Below, in pieces: positions 28,389 through 36,286 of a stretch of DNA of 64,000 bases. The translations under genes were made by a program, and so were the position numbers. The stretch covers positions 62,001 through 126,000 of the forward strand of contig CAZCTC010000008.1 of the NCBI GenBank assembly GCA_964501335.1, read 5' to 3'. A model generated the notes under the pieces. That model saw nothing but the letters and a program-made list of their open reading frames with translations, ran no database searches and had not been told where the DNA came from. The stretch's first letter is position 1, and every line of letters starts with the position of its first letter. The DNA comes from CAZCTC01 sp964501335 (GTDB taxonomy: Bacteria; Chloroflexota; Anaerolineae; B4-G1; SLSP01).

Positions 28389-30059
28389 ATGAAGCCTTTA
28401 TCGCTGATACGTAACCTTTGGCTGTTGCTGCTGGCTGTCTGGCTTAGCGGTTGTGGCGCCATCCAATCGTTGATTTTACCTCCGATGAAAGTCCAGATTC
28501 TCTACGGCTCCGAAAAGAAAGAGTGGCTCGATCCATTGGTGGCTCAATACAATGCGGAAAAGCATCAGGCGGCTTCCGGGGCCGTAATTGAGATCGAGGC
28601 GATCCCGATGGGGTCGATCGAGGCGGTACAGGGGATCATCGACGGCACGTTCCAGCCGACGGTTTGGAGTCCGGCTTCTTCGGCTTCTATTCCGCTTGCC
28701 AATGCCGAATGGCGCAAACGGCATAACGAGGATCTGGTCGACGGCACGCCCAAAGATTTGGTGCTCAGTCCGGTCGTCATTGCCATCTGGCAGCCGATGG
28801 CTGAGGCGTTGGGCTGGCCGCAAAAAGCTCTGGGCTGGGCGGATATCGCGCAGATAGCCACCTCGCCCGAGGGTTGGTCGGCTTATGGATACCCCGAATG
28901 GGGGAATTTTAAGTTCGGGCACACCCATCCCGGCTACAGCAACAGTGGATTGGCGGCGATTCTGGCCGAGGCTTACGCCGGAACCGGGAAACAGCGCGGT
29001 CTGACAGCTCAGGATTTGCAATCTGCGGAGCTGAAGGCGTTTATGGCCCACGTGGAAAGCAGCATTATCCATTACGGGACCAGCACGGGTTTCTTTGCCG
29101 AGCGGATGTTCGAGCGGGGACCTTCTTATCTGAGTGCGGCTGTCCTCTATGAAAATCTGGTGGTGGTTCAGGAGAGCAAACGGCTGACCGGCCAGAGCAG
29201 TCAGTTGCCGGTGGTGGCGATCTATCCTAAAGAGGGGACTTTCTGGAGCAACCATCCTTATGCCGTGCTCAATGCGCCCTGGGTGACAGAGGAACAGCAG
29301 ACCGCGGCCGAAGATTTCCAGTCCTTCCTGTTGGAACGTCCCCAACAGCTCAAAGCGATGGAGCTGGGGTTCCGGCCGGCCGATCCCTCCATTCCGCTCA
29401 GTGCGCCGCTTGATCGGGCTCATGGGATCGATCCAACTCAGCCGCAGACGATTTTGCAATTACCCGAGGCTTCAGTGATCGATGCGGTGCAATCGTTCTG
29501 GGAAGAGACCAAGAAGCCGGTGGATCTGGTGGTGGTGATGGATATTTCGGGGAGTATGAGCGGGGAGAAGATCAGTGCGGCTCGCCAGAGTTTGATCGAA
29601 TTTATCCGGCTGCTGGACAATCAGGATCGGCTGGAAATCTTAATTTTCAGCGATCAGATCACGGAGCTTTCGCCGCTGACGCCGTTGGGCGAGAAACGTG
29701 AGGATCTGACCCGCCGGGTCTCGGGGATTATTGAAGGTGGGGATACCCGGTTGTACGATGTGGCGCAGAAAGCCTATCAGGATCTGGAGGCAAATGGCGA
29801 TCCCAGTCATATCCGGGGGGTGGTGTTGTTGACCGACGGCGACGACACGGCGTCCACGCTTTCTTTGGACGATTTGATGGAAACGATCGGGATGCATTCG
29901 GAGGGCGGCGACTCGATCAAGATGTTCACAATCGCTTTTGGTGAGGATGCCGATCGCGGGGTGTTGCAGAAGATCGCCGAGTCCACAGGGGCCAAACAAT
30001 ACGACAGCGATCCGCAGACCATCAACAAGATCTACGCCGAGATCGCTACCTTCTTTTAG
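28389..30059 (+). CDS. Lipoprotein with solute-binding domain fused to a VWA domain, 556 aa
   Basis: ATG 28389 with AAAGGAG upstream starts a lipoprotein signal (LLAVWLSGC, Cys22). Residues about 35-350 are a solute-binding domain related to that of the gene before. Residues about 378-550 are a von Willebrand A domain with a complete MIDAS metal site: Asp385, Ser387 and Ser389 in DISGSMSG, the Thr in GGDTRLYD and the Asp in LLTDGDD. Proteins that combine these two domains are known in Chloroflexota and Actinobacteria, but I know of no assigned function. The VWA domain would bind another protein in a Mg2+-dependent way, perhaps depending on ligand binding in the first domain. The next gene starts 69 bases on, after a 20-bp hairpin. 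Confidence 0.85.
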   Translation: MKPLSLIRNLWLLLLAVWLSGCGAIQSLILPPMKVQILYGSEKKEWLDPLVAQYNAEKHQAASGAVIEIEAIPMGSIEAVQGIIDGTFQPTVWSPASSASIPLANAEWRKRHNEDLVDGTPKDLVLSPVVIAIWQPMAEALGWPQKALGWADIAQIATSPEGWSAYGYPEWGNFKFGHTHPGYSNSGLAAILAEAYAGTGKQRGLTAQDLQSAELKAFMAHVESSIIHYGTSTGFFAERMFERGPSYLSAAVLYENLVVVQESKRLTGQSSQLPVVAIYPKEGTFWSNHPYAVLNAPWVTEEQQTAAEDFQSFLLERPQQLKAMELGFRPADPSIPLSAPLDRAHGIDPTQPQTILQLPEASVIDAVQSFWEETKKPVDLVVVMDISGSMSGEKISAARQSLIEFIRLLDNQDRLEILIFSDQITELSPLTPLGEKREDLTRRVSGIIEGGDTRLYDVAQKAYQDLEANGDPSHIRGVVLLTDGDDTASTLSLDDLMETIGMHSEGGDSIKMFTIAFGEDADRGVLQKIAESTGAKQYDSDPQTINKIYAEIATFF

Positions 30060-30065
30060 CCTGTT

Positions 30066-30108
30066 TTATTGTTTAGCGCGCCGCCGGAGGCGGCGCGCTA
30101 AACAATAA
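30066..30108 (+). terminator. Perfect 20-bp hairpin between the VWA gene and the coiled-coil gene
   Basis: The segment 30066-30085 pairs exactly with 30089-30108 around a GGA loop (inner arm GCGCGCCGCC). It starts six bases after the VWA stop codon. No T run follows, so partial termination or mRNA protection is more likely than full termination. Confidence 0.7.
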
Positions 30109-30128
30109 GATTATTGAAAGGGACCAAG

Positions 30129-30863
30129 ATGTCAAACCGAACTCAGTCACCGTTGTTGATAGCCCTGTCACATCCGGTCAATCTGGCCACGCTGGTCGTT
30201 GCGATCGGCGCCGGGCTGATATCGGCCTGGTGGCTTTTTCCAGGCGGGCTTGTCGTGTGGGCCGTGATGGTGTGGAACATTGCCCGCGATCCCACCTTGC
30301 GGCTGGTGCATACGATGGATAACCGGGCGCCGCTGGCCCAGCGTTTCCAGCGTCATTTTGACCGCATCGAGCGCCAGCAGGTGGGCCTTTTCAACAGCCT
30401 GGATTCCAGCCCGGCCGGGATGCGGCGCAACCTGGAACCGTTGACCAACGAACTGGAAAAGATCGTGGATCAGGTTTATGCGTTGTGCCGGCGGATGACG
30501 ACGCTGGAGAACTATCGGCTGGTTTCCAACAGCAACGGCGATCTGGAAAGCGATCTGAGGATGATTCTGAAAGCGATTGAGACGGCGCCGACGCCGTTGG
30601 TCCGTCAGGAATATGAGGAATCCCGCCGGACGCTGGAAGAGCGGTTGAATCAGCAGAAATCGATGATGGCTCTGTTGGATCGGGTTGAGGCGCAGCTTTT
30701 TAATTTGAACAATGAAATCAATGGGGTGGTTACGGCGGCTCATCAATTGCAGACGTTTTCGCCGAAAGAGGCTGCCGGGCACGTTCCCGGGTTGGTGCAG
30801 AAGTTGAAGCAGGAGAGCCTGGAGCTGGATGGATTTGAGCGGGAAGCGCTGCGGTTTAAGTAA
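30129..30863 (+). CDS. Membrane protein with cytoplasmic coiled coil, 244 aa
   Basis: I do not recognise a named family. Two close hydrophobic segments at about residues 16-50 (LATLVVAIGAGLISAWWLF and GGLVVWAVMVWNIA) form a membrane hairpin. The rest is soluble, mostly helical and rich in coiled-coil stretches (EYEESRRTLEERLNQQKSMM). ATG 30129 has GAAAGGGA upstream. It is the third gene of the PhoP-box operon, so it may carry a signal or form a complex with the two external solute-binding proteins across the membrane; this is an inference from position only. Confidence 0.7.
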   Translation: MSNRTQSPLLIALSHPVNLATLVVAIGAGLISAWWLFPGGLVVWAVMVWNIARDPTLRLVHTMDNRAPLAQRFQRHFDRIERQQVGLFNSLDSSPAGMRRNLEPLTNELEKIVDQVYALCRRMTTLENYRLVSNSNGDLESDLRMILKAIETAPTPLVRQEYEESRRTLEERLNQQKSMMALLDRVEAQLFNLNNEINGVVTAAHQLQTFSPKEAAGHVPGLVQKLKQESLELDGFEREALRFK

Positions 30864-30899
30864 ATATGGAAAGTAGCCAGTAGTTGGTCTGAAAAAACT

Positions 30900-31010
30900 C
30901 ATATTTTCGGCGGCTTCAGAAAGCCGCCGAAAATATGAATAAAAATAATCCTCTCCCTTTATCCTGCGCGCGGCGTTTGCCGGGAAAGCACCTCTTGCGG
31001 GACGCAAAAA
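30900..31010 (+). repeat. Hairpin element with right flank (CGGCGGC arm, CAGA loop)
   Basis: A perfect 17-bp stem (30900-30916 with 30921-30937) is followed by ATAAAAATAATCCTCTCCC and the right flank to TTGCGGGACGC. Compared with the copies at 2130 and 7285, which have the same arm and the same flank direction, the loop is reversed (CAGA instead of TCTG). Confidence 0.85.
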
Positions 31011-31127
31011 AGCTGGCCGTTAGCCACCCTGATAAACAACCTTACGGATCGCTTGTTTCCACGCGCATTCTGAGCACGAAAATATAAACCAAGAGAGGAT
31101 CTTAAGACTCATTTTTGTCCTGATTGC

Positions 31128-31158
31128 CTATTGACAAATTGTCAATAGTTGTTATACT
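31128..31158 (+). promoter_or_regulatory. Promoter and palindromic operator of the PadR-NifX regulator
   Basis: The palindrome has arms CTATTGACAA and TTGTCAATAG with one central base (31128-31148). It contains the -35 hexamer TTGACA (31131-31136). TATACT (31153-31158) follows after 16 bases. The same arrangement is found before the OsmC gene at 35910-35940. A regulator bound here would block RNA polymerase. Confidence 0.8.
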
Positions 31159-31175
31159 GGATCATGGAGGTCGGG

Positions 31176-31988
31176 ATGGAAACTGAACAACGATGTTGTA
31201 AAGGTCATGGCTGCGAACGACGGATGGGCCAATTCCTGGACCCGGTCCTGTTGGTCTTGTTGGAACAGGCGCCGGCCTATGGATATATTTTGCTCAATCG
31301 GCTGGCCGAATTCGGGTTGGACTTTCTGGCTCCAACCGTGATCTATCGTTCTTTACGAGAAATGGAAGCGCAGGGGTGGGTGACCTCCACTCAGGAAACC
31401 GAAGCAACTCAGGGTCCGCCGCGCCGCATCTATGCTCTCACTCCGATGGGCCGGAATGTGTTGCAGTGCTGTCTTGCGCAACTGCGACGGATCGGACAGG
31501 TGATCGACTATGCGCTGGTTCTTCACGATGAATTGAAAGACCAGGATCAGGGTGTGTTGGGAGTCAGTTTGACCGAATCGCTTCCGACGCCGTCGATTCG
31601 AATTGTGATTCCGGCCCGGGGTAACGATCTGGATGCTCCCGTTTGTCCCGTCTTTGGACATTGCGCTGCTTTTATAGTAGTGAATCCTGCGACCCTGGAA
31701 TTTGAAGCGATTCCGAATCCCACGCAAGGCGGCGGGCGCGGTGCCGGAGTGCAGGCTGTGCAGACGATTTTGCGGCAGGAAGTCAGCGCTATCGTGGCCG
31801 CTCACATGGGCGGCAATGCCTGGCGTCTGGTTCAGTCAGCCGGGGTTCCGGTCTATCGGCTCGAAGGGACTGTGGTGCGGGAGGCGATTGAGGCTTTTAA
31901 TCGGGGATGTCTGCCGTTGCTGGAGGCGCCCGAAGCCGATGTTGAAGTTCCCATGCAACCATGTTCTAGCAATGAAGAAGTTAAGTAA
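31176..31988 (+). CDS. PadR-type regulator fused to a NifX/NifB-type cofactor-binding domain
   Basis: This is a DNA-binding protein with a built-in sensor domain. ATG 31176 has GGAGG five bases upstream. The N-terminus is rich in Cys and His (CCKGHGCERR) and continues into a PadR winged helix (residues about 15-115; AYGYILLNRLAEFG and YRSLREMEAQGWV). Residues about 145-255 match the dinitrogenase iron-molybdenum cofactor family (CPVFGHCAAFIVV, GRGAGVQAV, VAAHMGGNAWRLVQSAG). Free-standing members of that family bind Fe-S or metal clusters, so the fusion may sense an iron-sulfur or related cofactor. The palindrome over its own promoter suggests self-regulation. The disulfide oxidoreductase gene follows after 21 bases. 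Confidence 0.85.
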   Translation: METEQRCCKGHGCERRMGQFLDPVLLVLLEQAPAYGYILLNRLAEFGLDFLAPTVIYRSLREMEAQGWVTSTQETEATQGPPRRIYALTPMGRNVLQCCLAQLRRIGQVIDYALVLHDELKDQDQGVLGVSLTESLPTPSIRIVIPARGNDLDAPVCPVFGHCAAFIVVNPATLEFEAIPNPTQGGGRGAGVQAVQTILRQEVSAIVAAHMGGNAWRLVQSAGVPVYRLEGTVVREAIEAFNRGCLPLLEAPEADVEVPMQPCSSNEEVK

Positions 31989-32009
31989 TTTATATCAGGA
32001 GGTATTCCC

Positions 32010-32657
32010 ATGGCACTGTTAAACGATGAGATTCGTAAGGAAATTTCCACTGTTTTGGCCGATCTGCCCAATCCGGTGCGGTTGGTTTTCTTCTCGACCC
32101 CGCAGCATTGCGATTATTGCGATCAGATCCAGCAGTTGACCGCCGAGTTGACTGAGGTGACCGACAAGGTTACTTTAGAAGTCTACGATTTCACGAAGGA
32201 TGTGGAAAAAGTAGCTGAATATAAGATCGATAAAGCGCCGGCGCTGGCCGTGGTCGGTGAAAAAGATTACGGTGTGCGTTTCTTTGGGTTCCCGGCCGGT
32301 TATGAGTTCTCCACGATGTTGCATGCCATTCAGGCGGTCAGCCGGGGAGTGCCCGAACTGGATCCCCAAATGACGGCTTATTTGAAGCAGCTTGCGGAGC
32401 CGGTTCATATTCAGGTTTTTGTGACGACCAGTTGTCCTTATTGCCCGCGGGCGGCGGTTGTGGCTTATGAAATGGCGCTGGCCAGCGATATGGTGAAGGC
32501 CGATGTGGTCGAAGCTGGAGAATTTCCGCAGCTGGCCAATCAATATGAAGTTATGGGGGTTCCGTTGAGCGTCATCAACGATATTCAACGGGTAGAGGGG
32601 GCGGCTCCGGCGCATATGGTCTTCGACGCCATTAAGGGCGTGTTGGCCAATCCGTAA
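32010..32657 (+). CDS. Protein disulfide oxidoreductase with two thioredoxin folds (PDO type)
   Basis: It is a cytoplasmic thiol-disulfide exchange protein of 215 residues, the normal PDO length. The first thioredoxin fold carries CDYC (in PQHCDYCDQ, about residues 34-37). The second carries CPYC (in TTSCPYCPRA, about 144-147), followed by the cis-proline segment MGVPLSVIND. ATG 32010 has AGGAGG upstream. It directly follows the PadR-NifX gene, so it is probably in the same redox-controlled operon. Glutaredoxin-like proteins of this type are common in Chloroflexota and thermophiles. Confidence 0.9.
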   Translation: MALLNDEIRKEISTVLADLPNPVRLVFFSTPQHCDYCDQIQQLTAELTEVTDKVTLEVYDFTKDVEKVAEYKIDKAPALAVVGEKDYGVRFFGFPAGYEFSTMLHAIQAVSRGVPELDPQMTAYLKQLAEPVHIQVFVTTSCPYCPRAAVVAYEMALASDMVKADVVEAGEFPQLANQYEVMGVPLSVINDIQRVEGAAPAHMVFDAIKGVLANP

Positions 32658-32764
32658 GCAATTATGGTTATCTGAAAATTTCGACCTGTGCCGTTGCCCC
32701 TAAAAACAAGGAAGAAAAAACGACCTGTGCGGTTGTTCATTCGCAAAGATGAAAAACAGTTTTC

Positions 32765-32870
32765 GGGTCCCGCAACGGGTGCTTTCCTGGTAAAAAACGA
32801 CGCGCTGGATGGAAAGAGAGGGTTATTTTTTATTCATTTTTCGGCGGCTTTCTGAAGCCGCCGAAAAATG
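32765..32870 (-). repeat. Hairpin element in reverse orientation (CGGCGGC arm)
   Basis: The right flank is read on the minus strand (GTCCCGCAACGGGTGCTTTC, then ACGACGCGCTGGATGG, then AGAGAGGGTTATTTTTTATT) and leads into a perfect 16-bp stem (32835-32850 with 32855-32870), loop TCTG on the plus strand. Confidence 0.8.
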
Positions 32871-32923
32871 GCCTGTTCTTTCCCATGTTTTCCGGGTTAA
32901 CCGCACAGGTCGAGAAAAAAGCC

Positions 32924-33040
32924 CGTGTTTTTGCGCGCATTCTGATGCGCGCAAAAACACGAACAAACAACTCTCTCCCCTGCTTTGCACAGCGCGGCGC
33001 TTTTTACCGGGAAAGTACCTGCTGCGGGATGCTGCAAACA
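32924..33040 (+). repeat. Hairpin element in forward orientation (TGCGCGC arm)
   Basis: A perfect 17-bp stem (32924-32940 with 32945-32961, arm CGTGTTTTTGCGCGCAT) has a TCTG loop, followed by AACAAACAACTCTCTCCCC and the flank to TGCGGGATGC. With the copy at 32765 it forms a head-to-head pair, and together they fill the gene-free stretch 32658-33063. Confidence 0.85.
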
Positions 33041-33063
33041 AACCGCGTCGGTTGGTATTATTT

Positions 33064-33645
33064 TTATCCTTGTAACAAGTGATTACCTGTAAGATAGGCT
33101 TTTAAATCCAGCCATGCCGAAAGCTGGCTCCAATAGGCCATCGCTGCCGTAGGAGAAAGTTCAGAAATGGGCTGAGAATAGCCCTCCGGGATAAAGAGCT
33201 GGTTGATGGCGGTCCCGCGCGGGGCGCCGGGGGTCAGGGCCAGGGTGCCTTGATAAAACTGGCTGAAAGTTACCGGCTTTTGCCCGGGATGGCTGTAAGC
33301 CAGACATTCTCGAATGACGATCTGACGGTTGGTATGATTTTGCATCAGCTTGAGATAATCCCCGGCAGTCAACCACTCATTGACGAATTTAACGAAGGGC
33401 CCCGGAAATCCTCTCAGTGCTTCAATATAAAAACCGGCATCCGTTACCACGACAGGTTTCTGTAATTCCCGGCTGGCCCATTGGGCCGACCATTCTGCGA
33501 TTTCTTCTACTTCGGCGCTTTGAATTTCCGGAGTTGACAGCCGGCTTTGTTCCAGGCGAATTCCCGTATCTTGCAGTACCTCTGCCGCCACGGCAAATTT
33601 CAGATCATTCCCGGTAACGTAGATCAATGATAGGGAGTGGTTCAT
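33064..33645 (-). CDS. Non-canonical purine NTP pyrophosphatase (RdgB/HAM1 family)
   Basis: It removes ITP, XTP and dITP from the nucleotide pool by hydrolysis to the monophosphate. The 193-residue length is typical. The family signature is seen as YVTGNDLKFAVAAEVL at the N-terminus (phosphate-binding T/N/K), EIQSAEVEEIAEWSA, then VTDAGFYIEALRGFPGPFVKF. The usual second-half motif (SHRG/SHR) is not obvious, so it may be a divergent member. ATG 33645 has AAGGAAAA upstream. It seems to be a single gene on the minus strand. Confidence 0.85.
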   Translation of the reverse strand: MNHSLSLIYVTGNDLKFAVAAEVLQDTGIRLEQSRLSTPEIQSAEVEEIAEWSAQWASRELQKPVVVTDAGFYIEALRGFPGPFVKFVNEWLTAGDYLKLMQNHTNRQIVIRECLAYSHPGQKPVTFSQFYQGTLALTPGAPRGTAINQLFIPEGYSQPISELSPTAAMAYWSQLSAWLDLKAYLTGNHLLQG

Positions 33646-33684
33646 ATTGTTTTCCTTGAATCAGGAGATGAAGTGAAGTTTAAG

Positions 33685-33711
33685 GCGCGAGTTGTAATTT
33701 ACAACTCGCGC
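33685..33711 (-). terminator. 12-bp hairpin behind the 113-aa membrane-anchored protein gene
   Basis: GCGCGAGTTGTA pairs exactly with TACAACTCGCGC around an ATT loop. It lies 32 bases beyond the stop codon of the minus-strand gene at 33743, before the HAM1-family gene. Confidence 0.6.
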
Positions 33712-33742
33712 TCAATGTTGGAGCCTTACCGGTTTTAATTTC

Positions 33743-34084
33743 TTATTTTTCGGCCAGATATTCATCGACCATCGTGCGAACGGTCGAAACTTCAAAATCG
33801 GGCACCAGGGGTTCCAGCTCTTTCAGGGCGGTTTCGGCGGGGATATCCGCCGGGATATGGAGCCGGGTATAGAGTTCTTCTAAAGGAATGTTGTAAGTCT
33901 CTGATACCTGGGCCAGGGTCATCCAGCCTTTGATGCCGGAAGAACTCAAATTGCCGGCTTCAGTGGTTGGGATGACAGTATTTCGACCTGTCGTGCTCCA
34001 GTTGCCGGTCAGTTGTGAAACCAGGACGGTTCCCAATAGGGCTGCAATGACTAAAGCCGGTAAGAGATAGGCTGAGAGTTTCAT
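33743..34084 (-). CDS. Membrane-anchored partner of the NapH-like protein, 113 aa
   Basis: An N-terminal helix (LLPALVIAALLGTVLVSQL) anchors a small external domain with the pattern GWMTLAQVSETYNIPLEEL and two similar helix-turn stretches ending in EVSTVRTMVDEYL. Domains of this pattern are often found beside or fused to ferredoxin-type membrane proteins. I know no assigned function. The start ATG 34084 overlaps the stop of the NapH-like gene as ATGA, and AAGGAG lies upstream, so the two are made together. Confidence 0.75.
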   Translation of the reverse strand: MKLSAYLLPALVIAALLGTVLVSQLTGNWSTTGRNTVIPTTEAGNLSSSGIKGWMTLAQVSETYNIPLEELYTRLHIPADIPAETALKELEPLVPDFEVSTVRTMVDEYLAEK

Positions 34085-34926
34085 GACTTTTTCTCCTTCA
34101 AGGCGGTTGGGGATACAATAAAGCGCACATCCAGCGCGCCGGCTTTGGGACAGGCGGCGGTGCATTCCAGACAGCCGATACAGTTGGTGGTGGTGTCGCG
34201 TTGGGTCGAGACGGGCAGTTTGACCGGGCAGGCTTTGGTGCAGAGGTTGCAATGGATGCAGGGCGGATCTTCCCGGCGGATGCGGAAGAGGCTGAAGCGT
34301 TGCAGCAGAGTGATCACCCCGCCGAGCGGACAGAGGTAACGGCACCAGAAGCGGGGAATCAGGAAGGCGCCGATCAACACGCCGAGGGTGATGAGATAGG
34401 CCGGCCATTGTTCGGCCCAGTTAAATTCAAAGAGCCAGCCGAGGCTGAAGAGGGTGCGATAAGGATCGTAGTCGGCGAACCAGAGTTTGGCGGAACTGAT
34501 GGTAGCGTAAAGGATGCCGGTCAGGACAACATAGCGCCCATAGGTCAGCCAGCGATCGATTTTGGCCGGAACCTGAATTTCCGGAAGATGCAGCCGGCGG
34601 CGAAGGGCGACCAGCAGTTCCTGGATGGCGCCGAAGGGACAGATCCAGCCGCAGAAGGCGCCCCCGGCCAGAATCACCCCGATGAGCAAACCCAGTCCCA
34701 GAACGATGTTGGAGAGATGGGTTTTGGAGAGCGCATTGCCGGTCGTGATCCAGGACCAGAGCGCTTCCAGTCCTCCGAAGGGACAGAGGGCGTCGGTTGA
34801 AGGGAGGCTGGCCTCCCCGGCGAGCGAATGGCGGATGGAAGCGATGATGATGAAGGCGCCGAAGGCAAACTGGCTGAGATGCCGTAACCAATGCGGGCGG
34901 GCGAGCAAATTCTTTTTGGCGGCCAT
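34081..34926 (-). CDS. NapH/CcoG-like membrane protein with two 4Fe-4S clusters, 281 aa
   Basis: It is an electron-transfer protein of the inner membrane. About five helices are present. Two CX3CP motifs lie at the membrane edge (FCGWICPFGA and WCRYLCPLGG), and two ferredoxin-type sites lie near the C-terminus (CIHCNLCTKACPV and CIGCLECTAACPK). This layout is that of NapH, NosR and related quinol-to-periplasm electron carriers. No nitrate or nitrous oxide reductase is nearby, so its acceptor is unknown. The next gene overlaps by four bases and probably provides an external partner domain. Confidence 0.88.
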   Translation of the reverse strand: MAAKKNLLARPHWLRHLSQFAFGAFIIIASIRHSLAGEASLPSTDALCPFGGLEALWSWITTGNALSKTHLSNIVLGLGLLIGVILAGGAFCGWICPFGAIQELLVALRRRLHLPEIQVPAKIDRWLTYGRYVVLTGILYATISSAKLWFADYDPYRTLFSLGWLFEFNWAEQWPAYLITLGVLIGAFLIPRFWCRYLCPLGGVITLLQRFSLFRIRREDPPCIHCNLCTKACPVKLPVSTQRDTTTNCIGCLECTAACPKAGALDVRFIVSPTALKEKKS

Positions 34927-35205
34927 GGCTAGACTCCTTTAGGGCACGGTCCTGGATTAATAATAAAAAGGGATGATAGAAGTGATTGGTTTGGAACTGG
35001 TTTGAGTATCTTGATTATATGGAGGGTGTGTGAAGATTCTGTGAAGGTTTGCTGCGGCTTATGTGAAGATGAGAAAAAGGATTGCAAGGATGACTGGAAA
35101 ATGTAAATGGAAAAGCTTAAGTCTCAACCCGTGGGGGTAGCCCGGAAAAGGCAGAAAAACACTATCTTGCTTTCCTCCCCAGGCCCGAGAATGCAGAAGA
35201 AATCC

Positions 35206-35241
35206 ATGTTTTCGCGGGCTTTCTGAAGCCCGCGAAAACAT
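35206..35241 (+). repeat. Hairpin element core (CGCGGGC arm, TCTG loop)
   Basis: A perfect 16-bp stem (35206-35221 with 35226-35241) is followed by AAACAAAAAAACGC. The right flank is missing; a piece like CACCGCAAAGGCGCCGAGGG, common as a separate repeat in such genomes, follows. The part 34927-35205 holds no other recognisable feature. Confidence 0.8.
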
Positions 35242-35316
35242 AAACAAAAAAACGCAATACCGCATAATTCACTCGGATTTCACCGCAAAGGCGCCGAGGG
35301 CGCAGAGAAAAAAGCC

Positions 35317-35420
35317 CGTGTTTTTGCACTGTCAGTGCAAAAACACGAACAAAAAACACTCTCTGCCTGCTTCACACAGCGCGTCGCTTTTTACCAAACA
35401 AAAGCCTTTTGCGGGACGCA
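35317..35420 (+). repeat. Hairpin element with short arm (TGCACT) and right flank
   Basis: A perfect 14-bp stem (35317-35330 with 35334-35347, arm CGTGTTTTTGCACT) has a GTC loop. It is followed by AACAAAAAACACTCTCTGCC, CACAGCGCGTCGCTTTTTAC and TTTTGCGGGACGC. The inner arm is unlike all others, but pairing is perfect. Confidence 0.85.
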
Positions 35421-35464
35421 GGAATCCGGTTGTAATTTAGATTAAAGGTTGACCGCAGCTCCGC

Positions 35465-35860
35465 TCAGCCGGCTTTGGTCGTCACGGTAATTTTAGGGGG
35501 GTTTTCCAGATGCTTTTTCACGGCGCAGAGTCCGGCCGTTTTGATCAAAGCCGGCAGATATTGTTCCGGAAAGCCCGGCGGGGTAACGATTTCCAGATCG
35601 ATCTGGCTCACCATATGCGTTGCATGATCATAACTGACCTGTTGCCGTAAGGAGAGTCCTTCCGTCGGCAGATTCCGTTGCTTACAGAAGCTCAGGACGT
35701 AGATCCCCGCACATGTGCCGATCGACGCCAGAAAGAGCGAGAAGGGGGTGGGGGCGCTTCCATCTCCGCCGCCCTGTACGGGTTGATCGGTCTCTACAAC
35801 GAATCCATCCATCGCGGCCTGTACGCGCGCTCCACCCGGGAATTTAATTTCCATCTCCAT
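35465..35860 (-). CDS. OsmC/Ohr-family protein, 131 aa
   Basis: Members of this family reduce organic hydroperoxides with two cysteines. Both are present here, in IGTCAGIYVL and AGLCAVKKHL. The protein is 131 residues, slightly shorter than usual. ATG 35860 is chosen because AGGAGG lies upstream of it; the frame opens at a TTG 18 bases earlier. Its promoter carries the same palindrome over -35 as the PadR-NifX gene, so it is probably controlled by that regulator. It may also belong to the OsmC group of unknown substrate that accompanies sulfur metabolism. Confidence 0.85.
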   Translation of the reverse strand: MEMEIKFPGGARVQAAMDGFVVETDQPVQGGGDGSAPTPFSLFLASIGTCAGIYVLSFCKQRNLPTEGLSLRQQVSYDHATHMVSQIDLEIVTPPGFPEQYLPALIKTAGLCAVKKHLENPPKITVTTKAG

Positions 35861-35909
35861 GATAACCTCCTGGATCAAGTTGAAAATGATTGATTAACTC
35901 TCTCTGTTA

Positions 35910-35940
35910 GTATATTACCTATTGACAATTTGTCAATAGA
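35910..35940 (-). promoter_or_regulatory. Promoter and palindromic operator of the OsmC gene
   Basis: Arms CTATTGACAA and TTGTCAATAG lie at 35920-35940 with one central base. On the minus strand TTGACA (35937-35932) and TATACT (35915-35910) are 16 bases apart. Apart from the central base and the three or four bases before -10, it is identical to the promoter at 31128. Confidence 0.8.
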
Positions 35941-35989
35941 TGCCATAGGTACAATGCGCTCAGATTCTATAGCAAGGGCGCCCGGGACG

Positions 35990-36030
35990 TAGAGAAGAAA
36001 TCCATGTTTTTGCGGGATGTTAAAAGGCCC
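35990..36030 (+). repeat. Scar of the hairpin element without a hairpin
   Basis: GAAGAAATCCATGTTTTTGC joins the left flank directly to TTGCGGGATGTTAAAAGG, the end of the right flank. The hairpin and spacer are gone, as after a deletion between short repeats. Confidence 0.5.
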
Positions 36031-36175
36031 TGGCCGTATCGGTGTGGCGCATTAATTTGAGAGATTGTGTTAAACTGATCTGGAGAAAATGGTGTAGCTC
36101 TCTGTTGGAACCGGCCGATTCCGGATCAGGAAATCTGTGCTATACTAATTTCAATCTTAATCAGGATTGAGTGAG

Positions 36176-36256
36176 ATGAATTCTTTTACCGCCCGGGCTT
36201 TGCTTCTTAATGGGCTCCTTCTTGCGAGGAGCGGATTGCCATTGGGAGGTAACTGA
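36176..36256 (+). CDS. Leucine-rich leader peptide of leuS, 26 aa
   Basis: ATG 36176 opens a 26-residue peptide whose middle reads ARALLLNGLLLARSG, ending in LPLGGN. Eight of the 26 residues are Leu, in two runs of three (36200-36208 and 36215-36223). The codons are CTT four times, CTC once and TTG three times, although CTG is the common Leu codon in neighbouring genes. The layout and the basic-then-PLGG end resemble the E. coli leuL leader (LLLLNAF, then RGRPVGG). It lies between a TATACT -10-like hexamer at 36141 and an intrinsic terminator, 240 bases before leuS. It probably measures charged Leu-tRNA by ribosome stalling. Confidence 0.8.
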   Translation: MNSFTARALLLNGLLLARSGLPLGGN

Positions 36257-36286
36257 TCGGGTTAGGGTCTGTTTTGAGTCGGGTTG

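Noticed and set aside
34201..34800. Plus-strand open frame of 199 codons opposite the NapH-like gene
   Set aside because: It is a shadow of the conserved Fe-S membrane protein, whose Cys motifs and start are clear.
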